The position numbers and the translations under genes are program-made. Shown here one piece after another: positions 1 to 12,600 of a DNA stretch of 64,000 nucleotides; within the stretch, counting starts at the first letter, position 1, and the number at the start of each line of letters is the position of its first letter. This DNA comes from Trichaptum fuscoviolaceum (taxonomy: Eukaryota > Basidiomycota > Agaricomycetes > Hymenochaetales > Trichaptaceae): positions 868,001 to 932,000 of the forward strand of contig CAJSYZ010000005.1 of the NCBI GenBank assembly GCA_910574455.1, read 5' to 3'. Below the pieces are notes generated by a model. It was given only the letters and a program-made list of their open reading frames with translations. It was not told the origin of the DNA and did no database searches.

Positions 1-3000
1 ACTGCAGCAGAAAACCAAGAAGCAGCGATGCTAGAGACCGTAGAAATTGAAAACAATTTGTCGAAGGCTCTTGAGACACGCACCCAGATGGGCTCAACAG
101 TGCCTAAACTCGCTGGAAAACGTGGATGTAGGAAGCCGAAGGGCGAAGCTAGTAGTAAGTCTTCAACCTCAGATCAGTAATTACATAGCTTTGAACTGGC
201 GTAAGCAGGCTCGAAGAACGATGTTAAAGACGTGTCGGGTTGTGAAGTTGAATACAACGAAGACTTAGACATTGGTGAGTTATACTGCCTATACATTTTC
301 AGATGTTTTCGAAGCTTGGAGGTTGACTACTTTGACTCACAATATGAAGTGGCGAGTACGGATGCGTCAAACAGAAAGCCTGCAAAAAAGGCTAGGAAAG
401 AAGATCCCAAAGGTGAACTTCCATTTCGCACCCGTGTGCAGACCGCAAAGACGTCGAGATCTGCCGCCACTCCAAGCAACATTTTCTTTCACGCACCTGC
501 CGGACAGAACGAGAGCCTTTCTGGTGAAGAAACGGATATAATAGACTCGCCCGCTACGTCAAAGCGGGACGACAAGACAAAGCGACCTGCCAGGGCGCTT
601 CGCAACACAGATGAATCCACTTTCATTGGTGAAGAGGATGGAGGACTTGAGGTGGCTGGGATAGACTCGAGAGGGATCAATTTGTGAGTTTAAATTTGAA
701 ATCTTGCAATGCGTACGGGATCAATTTCTGGAATGCACGATGTAATGGTAAGTGTGAAGCTTGATTTAGACTCAGCTAAAGCTCATAGTTTGATCCACTG
801 GCAACTAGATTACTAATGTTCATGCTAAAGAAGCGGATCATGACGCTCCGACAACGGGATCAAATTTCCTTCTACCTACAACGATGACACTCTCGTCTTT
901 GTTACCATATTATGAGCTTCGCTGACGCCAAGCTACACTAGACACAGCATCTCATTGCAAGACAATGAAAACTTAAGTCCTTGGGAGGATGAAGGAGAAA
1001 CAATAACCCTCGCAAGCTATCATGGTGTAAAGAATAGCTCAATCAGCGTGCAACAGACAGCACATTTTGTCGATTCGGACACAAATATTGTGAGTTGACG
1101 GAACATTAGAATGGCAGATGCAGTCTGAATACCTTGCTTGTAGGGCGAAAGCGATCCGAGGAGGCTGACAAGGCCGGCTCAAGCTAGTGTGAGTGTGACT
1201 TATTACTGTTCGATTCACGTCAGTTACCCCATGACCGTTTGATCATATCCCTTCGTTATTATTTTTCTGCCAACTGTCGTGTAATGAACAGGATGGAGGT
1301 AGCAGCAACTTGAACTCAAAGAAAAGGAAGTTGCTGCGCGACACTCTCTCTCGGGTCGCAGGTTTCAACGGTAAGCGACGTCATATCATTCCTACCTTTT
1401 CCAATCTACTAACCAATCCCTTTCCGTACTTGAGGATAAGAACAACGAGACAAAACCAGGTGGACAGGTGAGTGCCAGACAGTGAAGCACAGTGATCCTC
1501 ATGCTACATCCTTCCTTCATTGCTTGCTGAATTGATCTTTGGACAGGATGCAAACAAGAGAACTGCCAATTCGCAGCTCAGCGCACCGGTAAGTCCCATC
1601 TTAATCCAGTTTCTCTCGTTTCCCCCTGATTTATGGTTGTAAGGTGCATTCACTAGCCTTGGAACCCCGTATACAGGTATGTGTGGGCGTCGATGCACCG
1701 TAGGCTCACTTCCGCTGTAGCAACTGTTCGTTCCCTTCCTCACATCGGGTTGATCACTAATTTGTGCCTATAAATAGGACATCATAGTCACAAAAAAACA
1801 GAAAGAGAAAGTCGCCACCGGACATCGACTCCCAGGTTGATGTGGTAATTCTTCCACCTTCACGTGTAATGGATTCCTTCATGTTTATGTTTACTTACTT
1901 TACACCATCTCAATAGGCTAGTAAGAGTGTCAAGGTCAAGAAGTCATTGTTGACTGGCATGGACACACAGGTCGGTGCCACAGTAAGTGTCAATTCTTTG
2001 GTAGCCGGCATTTTAAGTTCGTTTCTGACCGGGCGAAAAGGATTTGAGTAAGAAGAGGAAACCCTCTGACACTCCTTATCGGCCTGTGGCCGACACGACG
2101 GTAATTGCTTCCTTTCGAGCTGCTCACTTGCCATGGATAACAGCTTTCTGACGTGTTGCAGTCTGAGATTGGATCCGCTACCTCACATCGCAAGAGGCAG
2201 TCGCTGGTGGCTGATAATGAAGCAAGTGTGGGTCGATTGATACACTCTGAATATGAGCATTCACTCACTATTCTTATTAGACCGGTGGTCGAAAGATGCC
2301 GTTAGCACCCCGAACACAGTCGCTTGCAATGACGAGAGTATCCTGCACCCCCGGACCCGAAGTGTTAGTGACTGGGGCTTATCCTGGTCATCGCAAAGTC
2401 TCTCGGACTACTAGCTCAGTGTGTCGAATCAAATTCATTTCTATGACATATTTTTGCTGATTCACTTATATGCAGACATCAGTGGGGCTGGAGGACAAGG
2501 GCCGAAATGAAGGAAAGGAAGGATCTCGCGTGCCAGGCAGAAAAAGGGCGACGAACCAGTGTCTCCCTCCCGGTACTCAGGCCGGTTGGACTCATATTTT
2601 ATTACCTTCACTATTTCGCGCAGTGGGAAAGTCCATCACGCCATGGCAAAACCCGGACAATGAGTTCATCAGCACACTGTGGGGGAAAGTGTTTGATTCT
2701 GTGGAACTAAGTTACGAAACACAGTTCGCCGACATCTGTTCTCTAGTTGAGTCATTCTTAGTTATCTTCAAGTTACCTTTACCAGATTGAGATGCAATCC
2801 TTGTATTTCAGGCGGCCCAGAGATGCTCTGATAGCTGGCGCAAGAAACTGTTTGAGAAAGCTGAGCATTCAGTTGCGAGTTTTATCAGCAGCGAACAATC
2901 AAAGTCAATGCAAAACGAAGCAATTGTGAAGACGTTGCAGACGCTAGTTGATAAGAAGAAAGCCGAACCGTTTCTATGGGAAAGCTGGTATAGTATGGAG

Positions 3001-3955
3001 AGGGTAAGTAAAAGAGTATTTATTGTCGCATTTTGTGTCCATGTATTGACCCTAAATGTACAGAAGCAAGGACTGTTCTGCTCTGACCTTGTGGTCTCAG
3101 TGTTGTCCGTACACATTGTATTGGCCATGGGTCGGCATAAAATACTGGACAGAAACACCATAGGAAAGCCTATCGGTGCCCTCGCCCTTGCGGCAACAGC
3201 GGTATCTATTTTTTTCAGTACTTATATTGTCCTTATTCGCTGATCTTCTCATGGATAGGTCAAGGTTGCCATTGATAAACAGGTGGCTCGGTTGCAAAAT
3301 ATCAAAGAAGAACTTGGCGGCGCTGAGTGGTATTTCACTAGCGCTCTGTGGCAGCCTCATACGGACGACTATGTTAACTTGTTGTCGAATCCCTCTTTCT
3401 TCACTGAATCAAACTGGGAAAAGGTTCGATCCCGCCTCCTAGCTTACGATGCCAGTACAGATATCGATACGAGAAAGAACACCGAACTTGTTGGATCGGG
3501 TATCACTGGCAGGGACTTTTCCTTGTACTTTGACATCGTAGATGCAGATTCGACCTGCGAGAAAGCGTATGACGAAGGCGCTGGTAATTGGGAAGACGGG
3601 AGCGATGATAAGGGCGACGAGCGTGAAGGAGCTGAGCATAGAAGCGATGTTGAAGGTGATGCAGAGGACGAGGATGCCGATGCTAAAGGAGATGACGACC
3701 TGAGTGAGAGCGGGTACGAGGGCGCTGACAAGATTGAGGGCGAGGGCGGAGGACGAGGGCGCGGACGAGGACGAGGGCGCGGACGAGGACGAGGGCGCGG
3801 ACGAGGACGAGGGCGCGGACGAGGGCGCGGGCGCGGACGAGGACGAGGACGAGGGCGCGGACGAGGGCGCGGAGAAGGATCCAGGCGGAGATGGCGATAA
3901 TGAGGAGGACGACGCTTCAAAATGGGATTCGGCCACGGACTGCGTAGACTTCTAA
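1..3955 (+). CDS. Many-exon gene for a basic then acidic low-complexity protein (5' end unresolved)
   Basis: I do not recognise a named family with certainty. At least ten exons can be joined by GT-AG introns of about 55-75 nt. The 5' part is a series of short Lys/Arg/Ser-rich exons (e.g. 1788-1844, 1917-1982, 2053-2100, 2162-2227, 2281-2337, all phase 0), several with nuclear-localisation-like clusters such as NRKRKS and KRKPS. A larger exon from 2476 leads into a folded-looking region (about 2640-3440) containing the string ALALAATAV after an FCSDLV stretch; this recalls the DUF6532 domain of agaricomycete proteins, a tentative match made from memory. The last exon starts at 3259 and becomes Asp/Glu-rich. 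As written it ends at 3900 after a Gly-Arg repeat; one base further over, an acidic frame continues to 3955. Start and exact 5' exon set are uncertain, and the gene may begin outside the window. Confidence 0.5.
3741..3871 (+). repeat. Hexanucleotide-based GGACGA/GGGCGC repeat tract
   Basis: Tandem, imperfect copies of GGACGA and GGGCGC in the last exon of the first gene. One frame reads as Gly-Arg dipeptides; the next frame over reads as Asp-Glu-Gly-Ala and Asp-Glu repeats. Slippage here can change repeat number and, with a single-base change, the C-terminus of the protein. Confidence 0.9.
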
Positions 3956-4844
3956 GGGCAAATCGTTCACTGGTGAGCCTCTTCGTTTCGTCTCTGTCCG
4001 TGCGCTCAATAACTTATTACCATCGACTCGCAGAGCAGCCTTCGTTTCTACTGGCACGCCAAAGAACATGCAGAATTGAAGGCACGGTAGCGAAATGGGC
4101 CTGCCACTGCCCGTGGCAGTGGTTCAGAATCGTGTCGTGGCGGGTTCCATGATAGTGACTGCTATGCTTAGTCTTGTGTAAATGACTGATGTACTTGAAC
4201 GCTGAGGCACTGATAGCTACTTACCGTTGTCTTATATTACTTCTGATGCAATGAAATACTTGGATCGTTCTTATGCACTTGAACTCTTGAGCACTGCAGT
4301 TTGTCTTACAACACTTGTCTCCTGCTGTAATTAAAGGATGAAGCACTGAAGCACTGGAGCACTGGGGTACAGATTGCCTGAAACACTTAGAGCACTGATT
4401 CAGCCAACTCGCCCTTATTTCAGCCAACTGGTCCTGAATAATGGGAGGACATGCATGAATAAGTGCGGTTTGCCTTATTCAGACTTCAAGTCACTCAGGA
4501 CGTTTAAGTAACGCTTAAGTCACTTTCAGCAGAAAGTAGTTTCCCTGATGAATCCGTTCGTGTCCGTAAATCATTCAAGTTGCCGAGTAGCAGATGCGAC
4601 AGAACACAGTGACGTATCCCATACATCCTCGCTACTCTTTGAAAGCCTCCGCGTCGCACTCAGCTCGGCGCCTAACTTGCAATCTCTTCACTTCTTGCTC
4701 AACGACTGTCTCAAAGTCAAGCGACATGGTAAGAGGCGACGTTTGACGTCCTAAGTAATTGAATGCCAGTGGGAAGACTCCGTTCGGAGTTCCAAACGCG
4801 TATAATTGAAGATCGCTCTTGAAGGCTGTGATGATTCGAGAAAA
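3956..4844. other. Intergenic region with scattered GCACTG words
   Basis: No convincing gene. Between about 4200 and 4400 the hexamer GCACTG recurs about six times at irregular short spacing (for example in GAAGCACTGAAGCACTGGAG). The rest looks like the 3' region of the first gene and the promoter of the MYND gene that follows. Confidence 0.5.
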
Positions 4845-5629
4845 ATGTCTCTTCACCCATCCATCTCGGACGCGCAGCTTGCGGAGTCGGCGACAAATTG
4901 CAGCCAATGTGGAATCAGTGACCTGCAGCTAGAAAAGCAAGGAAAGCAACTGTTACGGTGTGCAAGGTGTAAGGTATGTACCATCTTGCATCTCTAATTG
5001 ATATACTTAAATCAATGATGTTGCTATGCGTGAACAGTGGACTCGTTATTGTGTGAGCTCTCAGCCTCTAAATTCCAAACTATTATTTCTAAATTATCTC
5101 GTTCGGGAGACAGAGTGTGGAATGTCAGAAACAAGAGTGGCCGACGCACAAAATCAAATGCGATGTGAATGCGAATACCGCACGGGCACTCGCGGCCGAT
5201 CCCTCTAAGCACCCAAACCTGCTGCCAGACTTCCGGGCCTGGCTTTCCACTGTCATCCGGCCTATTGCCTGGTGCAGTCTTAATGCACTGGAAGCCAAAC
5301 CCAAACTCCGAGACCTCTCCAAGAAAGCGTTCCTCATCGAGCTCACGCACGTCCCCAACGCGTCGACGCTGCGGGAGAAGTTCGTGCTGAAGGAATACTC
5401 TGTGCAGACGCGCGCGCTTGCGCAAGCTGCGGTCGCCAGCGACAAGAACATCGCGCATGAGTTTGAGAAGATGTCGGGCAAGACGAGTGTTGCTACGACG
5501 ATCATCAAGGCGGGCGCGTTGGTGAAAGTGATTGGCTTCGACGCATCAAACGAAGCGCTTGCTGCTCATGACCATAGTGACGAATGGAGACCAATACTTG
5601 ATAAGGCTCTGCGAGGGGAATTGACTTAG
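4845..5629 (+). CDS. MYND-type zinc finger protein
   Basis: Three exons (4845-4973, 5038-5052, 5114-5629) give 219 residues. The first ATG giving a compact N-terminus is at 4845; an in-frame ATG at 4806 is possible. The zinc finger spans roughly residues 18-64: CSQC near residue 20, CARC near 40, then YCSVECQKQEW and HKIKC. This is the C-x2-C...C-x2-C...YC-x3-CQ...H-x3-C ligand order of MYND domains. Splicing places the YC and the following CQ in separate exons, the middle one only 15 nt. The remaining C-terminal 150 residues are helical-looking and unrecognised. MYND fingers usually bind proline-rich peptides in partner proteins; the partner here is unknown. Confidence 0.8.
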
Positions 5630-5779
5630 ATTTTGAACGCTCTACGCATGTCCATCCTCTTGAAAGGGTATGGATAATTATATTTCTGTCTTTTTAGTTT
5701 GGTTTTGGAATTCGTTTTGTAAAGTTTTGTAGCACTACCTAGCTAAATCAACTCTTTTTCTATGATATTAGATATACAA

Positions 5780-6353
5780 TAGATAATGAGTCAAATGCTA
5801 CGACATCATCGAGCGACGGCGCCCCCACAACTAGTCCTAGTCCTTTCCCTTCACAGTCGACGCAATCGACGCATCAAGCTTCTCCTTCATACTCAAACAT
5901 AGGTCCCATTGTAGGTGGTGTTATAGGAGGTTGTACGATTCTCTTGGCCGCACTGCTTATCGAGGCTCTCGCTTTTCCAGGTACGTTCATAATACCCCAT
6001 CTACCCTTGTAGAAAGAGACTTACGATGAGCAGGCGAAGACACATGGCACGACCATTCCCCGGGCCCATCTCTTTCCAGGGTTGCCAATAACACATTATA
6101 TGAACGACCTACGACTCCCGCTCAAAGCACGTCGCTAATCACCTCAGCAAAATCTTCGTCGCCAGCGATGGGGGTACCAGTGAACGATTACGAAGGAACC
6201 TTGTCTGAGCGGATTGTGCAAGAGATGTCCCAAATACGTGCGGAGCTTGCCCACATGCGAAGAACGCGTGCGCATCGCCCATCGAGGTCAAGGCACACCG
6301 TCGACACCGAATTTCCGCCTAGTTATGATGCGATCCAGGATATCTCCCAATGA
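5780..6353 (+). CDS. Single-pass membrane protein, C-terminal exons
   Basis: Two exons are clear: about 5780-5980 and 6034-6353. They encode a Ser/Thr/Pro-rich extracellular-type stalk with an N-glycosylation site (NAT), a transmembrane helix starting GPIVGGVIGGC and running through about 22 hydrophobic residues, and a polar cytoplasmic tail ending in PPSYDAIQDISQ. This stalk-helix-tail layout is common in agaricomycete surface proteins with an upstream beta-sandwich-like domain. An in-frame stop just upstream shows that at least one earlier exon is needed; I could not identify it in the 150 bp left after the MYND gene. The gene may be truncated, or its first exon may be very short. Function unknown. 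Confidence 0.5.
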
Positions 6354-6691
6354 GGTTTTGCACAAAGTTATGACTGAGTATTATAGCCACTCCACACCTG
6401 CAATGCGTAGTTTCTACAGCAGGGCAAACAAATTATAATTAAGCAAAGTAGGGATGGATAGCAAAACACAAACGATAACAGCATGTTCATGTACACAAAG
6501 CTTACATGGAGAAGGAAGGTGAAATGGCCTTAGATGATCCGAGAGGAAACAAAATAATGCATCATGAAAAAAGATTAGGCATGATTTGTATGTGAGGCAG
6601 TGACTATGCAAACAATGGAAAGAAATCTTTTAATTTAAGTTGGTCAATGCATGAAAACACTGAGCATCGTATTTCGAACTCACATGAAGCA
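6354..6691. other. Convergent 3' intergenic region
   Basis: AT-rich stretch between two genes that converge on it. It should hold both 3' untranslated regions; no other feature is seen. Confidence 0.5.
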
Positions 6692-9600
6692 CTAGAAGCG
6701 ATACCCTGAAGATTGGGAAGCGTTGCGCCGTATAGGGAAGCGGAAGGAATCAGACAGATCCACTCCCACGTCGAACGGCAGTGCAGCCTGCAAGAAAGAC
6801 AGCACCAAAGCGATTGAGCTGTTCTGTTGGCATAGTTGTTCGAGGTCTGAGCCTGTCCAAAGTCTGATGTTGGGACCTTGCTGGTCAAACTGTGCATCGG
6901 TACTGTCATCAACACCATTCGACAAATCGGACTCATGTCTGCCTGCGCCGTAACGATACATCTGGCTACGAGATTGTGACCGTTTATATATCTCCTTCGC
7001 AGTGCCTGCGCTATATGGAGAGTTGTTCATTCGAGCTGAAGCGTCCGAAGCCATTTTGCCATGGCCCTGCGTGCCACGTGTCGTACCATTTGGTGAGGGA
7101 ACGTCGTTCATGAGCAGCGTATCTTGTAGCACCTTAAAAGAGAGTGCTTCGGCAGCCCTATACACCTGCAGATTTATAATTGTTGGGACCTGCGTTGCAT
7201 TAATGGCCTCGATCTGGCGCTTCAAAGATATGATCCATTCGTGCTTCACTAGCGGATCATCCACGCTAAACATATATTTGCGTTTGACTCCTTCATGGTT
7301 GGGGAACGCGATCTGGAAGGTATTTCTCATGAAAGCGCGTTCGACAAACACGGCGGTGCTGAGAGGGAGGCCAGAGTAATTCGGGGCGTTCGGTCCCAAA
7401 CATGCCATCACAATGGTTCTCGTGCCCAGAGCATTTCCGGTGATGCGGAAAGAGGCCTCTGAGGACTTCGCAAACGTAAGAACGGGGGGATCGAATGTGA
7501 TGTCCTGACCAAAGAGACGTATTTGTAAGTTATCATCCGGCTGCGGGATGCGAACGATAACAGGCTCTGATTGACGCTTGTATGTAATATAGGAAGGAAT
7601 GGGCCTCTTGAGTGAGACGGGCAAAGGTGCCCGACCATTTGTAGGGTTACGGGCTTGACAGAGCTTTACTGCTTTAATCGAGTTGAAGATGTTCTCGAGT
7701 ACGTTATCGGAAACCATTCCCCTATGGTCATGCACTCTGAATGCATCGATAAAGTCCTTACAGTTGACAACCGCTCTTGAATAGGAAAGTGGCCCACTAT
7801 CTTGGGCCAAAGGCGAGTGTATCTTCTCATTCAGTCGGACGATGGCTCGCACTAGCACGGGCACAATCTCTCTGCTATATGCCACAATACCATGGTTCGC
7901 CTCAAACCACCGCGCAGCGAATACGTCTAGCAGACTCTCCAGCAAGTTCCCTGGCGTCGAGGGTATATGCATGGACAGTAAGAAGATGCGAAGCGCCTCT
8001 TCAATTCCCAAGCCAGCAAATGCGAAGGCATCGATGTAAGCCTTAAGCACATGCCTCGATGTCCGCCGCGAGAGATATTCCCCAAGTTTCGCACGGTTGA
8101 TTTCTGGTAGTTGAACTAGTAGTCTACCCAGCGTTGCAAAACTTCTCTGATCATTAAGATTGACCACTCGAGCGATCGCCGCGTCGGGATCTACGGCGAA
8201 CTCATGGACAAAATTCCTGACAAACTCTGGTCGTTGCGAGATCAAAGCACTGCTCGGCTTGCTGGCGTCATCGTCTCTGTCGACATTGAGACGTAAGTCT
8301 TTGAGATGGACGACATTTTTGATGACGAATTTCCTGTCAGGGGGATAGAGCTTGGAGGGGTCCAAAAGCGAGTCACGATCCGGCAGCATTGGTTTCGCAA
8401 TAACAAGAAGATCGCTGAATAAGAAAAGGAAACGATCTTTGACCGTGCTGTGGTTTGCAACCTGAAACATCGGAGTAGAGAGGAGTAATTTGCGAGGTGG
8501 TGAGTTCAGAGCATTGGTCCACAGCGAACCACGATCATCGGCTAGTAGTGCTTGATCAAGGCGCTCCATGATATCAGCAGCGTGAGCTATTGTAGCTTGT
8601 GGAACGGGATCAAGTCTTTCGTGATTAACTGCATCGCCTTCCGGTGCATAGATCGATCCCAGGGAAGATTCAGAACGCTCCGATGATTGTGACGGTGACT
8701 CCTCTGAGGACGCGGGATCGGGCGTAGCAGACGATGGCTCATGGGAGGAGGAGAATGGCGCAGATAAATGACGAGATTCATGAGCATCGTACGAGTTCAC
8801 CCTTCCATGTCCATCGGAAGATAGAGCTTGGGCCTGGAAACCATTCACATAGTCATATGCAGCTGTGGGATCATCTGGAGAGGACTCAGTGACATCCTGT
8901 TCCCTTCCGTACGTTGTAACAGGTGGATCCTCATTCGGGCCCCCAGGACTAGGTCCCGCGCTAGGTGGTCCACGAGCTTTCAAAGTGCTCATGTTGAGTG
9001 AGCTGAGTATGTTTGCATTTTCGACGGCCTTTACGGTGTCTTCCCAGTCCTCAATGTCCTTTTCGTTCAGCAAGTCGGAAAGCGATGGCTTTTTCTGCGT
9101 CTGTGCTTGTACTTTGGCGTCTTGGGACGGGGTGGGTGAGTTCGACCCTTGCGACGAACTTGGGAATAAACGTCGGACACTCAACCACTTCCTCACTCCT
9201 TCCCGAGTCTGCGGTAGTAAATTCTGGGAAGGCGTAGACTGAGCTTGTTGAATGACGTTAAAGTAGTCAACCTGAGAGGCCGAAGACGGTGCCCCTGATA
9301 CAGTGGTGGCAGTCGACTGGTACTTTTGGAGCAAACGGCTATCAGATGCCTGATGTGAGAGCTTTCTATCACGACCCCCGACTGTATCCTGCTGCCCTGA
9401 TGCAGAAGAGCTGAGACTGGGGGTCATGGGCCTTCCACCTGTACTCGACTGTGTCGCGATTTCAGGGCTCGATGTGGACGCACTCATACCCCTACGAAGG
9501 CTCTGAACCATCCCAGGGAACGGGAACAACTTTGGGTCGTTATACCGTTGCGCATCCGACTCTGACGCAGGAGGGATGGGGCTCACCCCAGAGCGGGGGG

Positions 9601-12600
9601 GAGGAACTTGAAGCGGAAGTATTGCCGTAGATGTCGAGGGGGAAGGAGATAGAAGGGGTGTTTGACCTTGCTGCCAAGTTAAAATTGCTAAACCAGGGAC
9701 AGTCGCAGGTGTCTCCCCGCGCGACTCCCGTTTGCCGCTCATTTGGCTCAGGCCGCTTTCTCGACTTGACTCGGTCGCTGTTGTATCCCGACCTTCTTTT
9801 TTCTCGCGGGCGATGCTATTCGTGCGACTTCGTCGTCCAAGGCTCGATCCACTGCGCATAAACGTCCTCACTTTGCTCCATGTACTTGCACTCGAGCTAT
9901 CTGCTGATCTTTTCGATGATAGCTCTGGGGCAGGAGGAATATCACCATGCTGTACGTCACTCCATGCGTCAAGTCCCAGTCCAAGTGAGTCTGTTTGCGA
10001 AACTTGGGAAACTGTTCGACCAATCAGCTGCGAAGAAGAATCCCGAGGCGCTGACGAATTGTCCGACAGAGCACTCTCCCGAGCATTCGTGTTTATGGTG
10101 GCGGTTGAAGTCGTAGACTGATGAGATGGATCCGATGCGAATGAAGGTGTGGTTTCGCTTGTATCCTGTTCGACAATGATTTCCTGAGATACACCCGAAT
10201 CGCGCAATGAAGAGTGGTGTGAATATGCAGGCGAGCCAGCCGATTGTGGTGCTGTATCTTCAACGGGTATCTCTTTCGAGTCTTCTTCATCCTCCTCTTC
10301 CTCTTCGCCATCTTCATCGAAGACACGAAGTCCGCCTGAAAAATTGTGATAGTAACAGTTGTTAGAGTTCTGACATCGTGAAAAACGATTTGTACGAACC
10401 AGGCTCTGTTACCCAGCTCACTATGGGAGCTCTCTCGCGATCAATCCGCTGCGAGTGGTATTCGGGAACTTTGCAAGGTCAACATAATGCTATGAGGGTG
10501 GTGCAAATACTCACCTGGTTGCGCATCCCAACTTATTTCGCTGTCTCTCATTTCAAGTGCATATTGCGGTATAGCCGGAACTTGCATAAATATGTTAGTG
10601 AAGTATCAACTGCGAAATGATAACTTTAGATGACACTCACTAGGCTCACCAGCCCAACTCGATTCTCTGTCACCGACAGTTGTGCTGCTGAACTCGCTCA
10701 CACCTCTAGGGAACCTAGACCTCTCCGCACGAGCACTGCCAGGTGGATTCCGGTACAAAACGTGCTCTTCCTCTTGTTGTGGTAGAGGGCGTTCTTTGAT
10801 TGGTGTTCCAAATGGACTCTTCGGGAATAAATCTGGTCGGAAAGGATTGCGGTTTTCTGCATCAGAAAAGATAACGGGAACGTGATGCCCGCCATTAGAG
10901 TCGCTCGAGTCGGTGGCAAGAGAAAGGTCTGAGGGTGCATCGGATCCATGTGGCGCACGCATAGGAGGAGCTGCAGCAGAATGTTGCGTAGGTGTTTGTG
11001 TACTTGGAGTGGGAAGACCAGAAATAGTACCTCGAGCATTCCGAGGGGGAGGGGTAGGCTGCGCAGGGAAGTCATCAGGATCTTCATCCTCGATGACGAG
11101 TCCCCGGTGCACAATTGGAGAGTCATATTGGTAGTGATTAACGTTTTGCTAGGAAATTGTCAGCCGTTGTAATGCATTCAGACTCATACATGTTTGAAAA
11201 AAAATCTTACGGAGGAAGATGGAGATGGACCCATAGCGGTCGGAGTTGGAGTGCGCGGATCGGGTGTGCGACGGAACTGCATCTCAGGCGTTGGGCGTTG
11301 ATTTGGCACGGTCTGTGGAGCAGTAGACATTGGGGAGGGAGTATGCTGTCGAAGAATTCGCAAGTGTGGATCAGGAGTTCGGCGAAGAGCTTCAAGTTGT
11401 TGAATCTGCTGCGCTTGTTGCGCCTGAAACTCCTGAAATTGTTGTAATAACTGTAGTTGCTGTTGCTGTTTCTCGATGGGTACGCTAGGTGCGCGAGACG
11501 GAGGAAGGGGTGAATTGATAGCTGCTAAAGGTGTGAAGGGGGAGAATGGACGTGCAATGCCCATGCCCAAGTCAGAGGGTCCCGGAGATATAGATGGAGG
11601 TGGTGGATAGGGAACCAGTAAGTCCTCTACAGGTGCAGGCGTTGCACTTGGTGTGTTCGAAGCTGTCAGTGCTGCTAGATCGCGGTCATCGACGACATTG
11701 GACTGGCTTTTCCTCCGACTGCGTCTTCGCCTCCCCTTGGTAGGGGCCGTTCCGCTCTCCTCTGCACCCGATGCCTCGACGTCGGATCCTTGGATCCTCT
11801 CGTTTAATCGGCGAAGAAGCTGTTGTCGTGCTGCGATACGTTCGCCTCCAGCAACAGTGTTGTTTCTCGACAATCCACTCAAGCCCAACCTCCCACCTCC
11901 AACCATAAATCCAGTTGGCGAAGCGGTCCGCTCAATCCCACCCGTAAGTTTTGCCATCGCAATCATGCGCGCTGCCGCACTATTCGACCGGTTCAAACCA
12001 CCCTGAAGGTGTTTTATCTGTATTTCTTGCAAACTCGGCATTCCCGTTACACCCATGCCTCCGCTAATAACAGCAGGTGCACTTGGTGGAGGAGACCCAT
12101 AGGTAAATGGCGAAAGCGGAGAGAGTAACCCCGGCTGCCCCTGCCCTTGGGCCTGAGCCTGTGCTTGCGCAGCCGCCAGTTGTAGATGCTGCATGAAATA
12201 GTTTTGCGCAGGTGTTGCTAGAGCAGGGGGGGATTCATCATCAGCTCCGTCGCTGCCCACATTCGCTTGTGCCGCCGAGGCATCGTTGGCTTCGTTCGCT
12301 ATCGCACGCATCTTTGCACGTAGGTCCTTTGAGCCCCGAGATCGCGAGCGTGACCTTGACCGGCGCTTACCCGCCTTTGTTGTCGAGCTCTCTGCGCCGC
12401 TCGCTGGTGTCGGCGAGCGCTCATTCTCCGTCTCAGCCTCGAGCTCAGCATCGTCGACCTCCAGGGGTTTCGCATCGTCTTTTGTGGGTGTCGCAGTAGT
12501 CATAGTAGGTATGGCAGCAATAGGAGGGTTGCCTGCGCTTTCAGTATTTGTTTCCGCCTCTAGCGTCGTGCCCGTGGTTTGCTCATCCGCTTTCCCTTCG

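Noticed and set aside
3439..3936. Minus-strand Ser/Pro/Ala-rich and Arg/Pro-rich open frames
   Set aside because: They are antisense readings of the hexanucleotide repeat in the first gene; composition is explained by the repeat.
10093..10326. Alternative minus-strand frame, Arg/His-rich, at the start of the last Sec7 exon
   Set aside because: The other frame continues an acidic coding sequence (GLRVFDEDGEEEEEDEEDS) through the splice site and into the large open frame.
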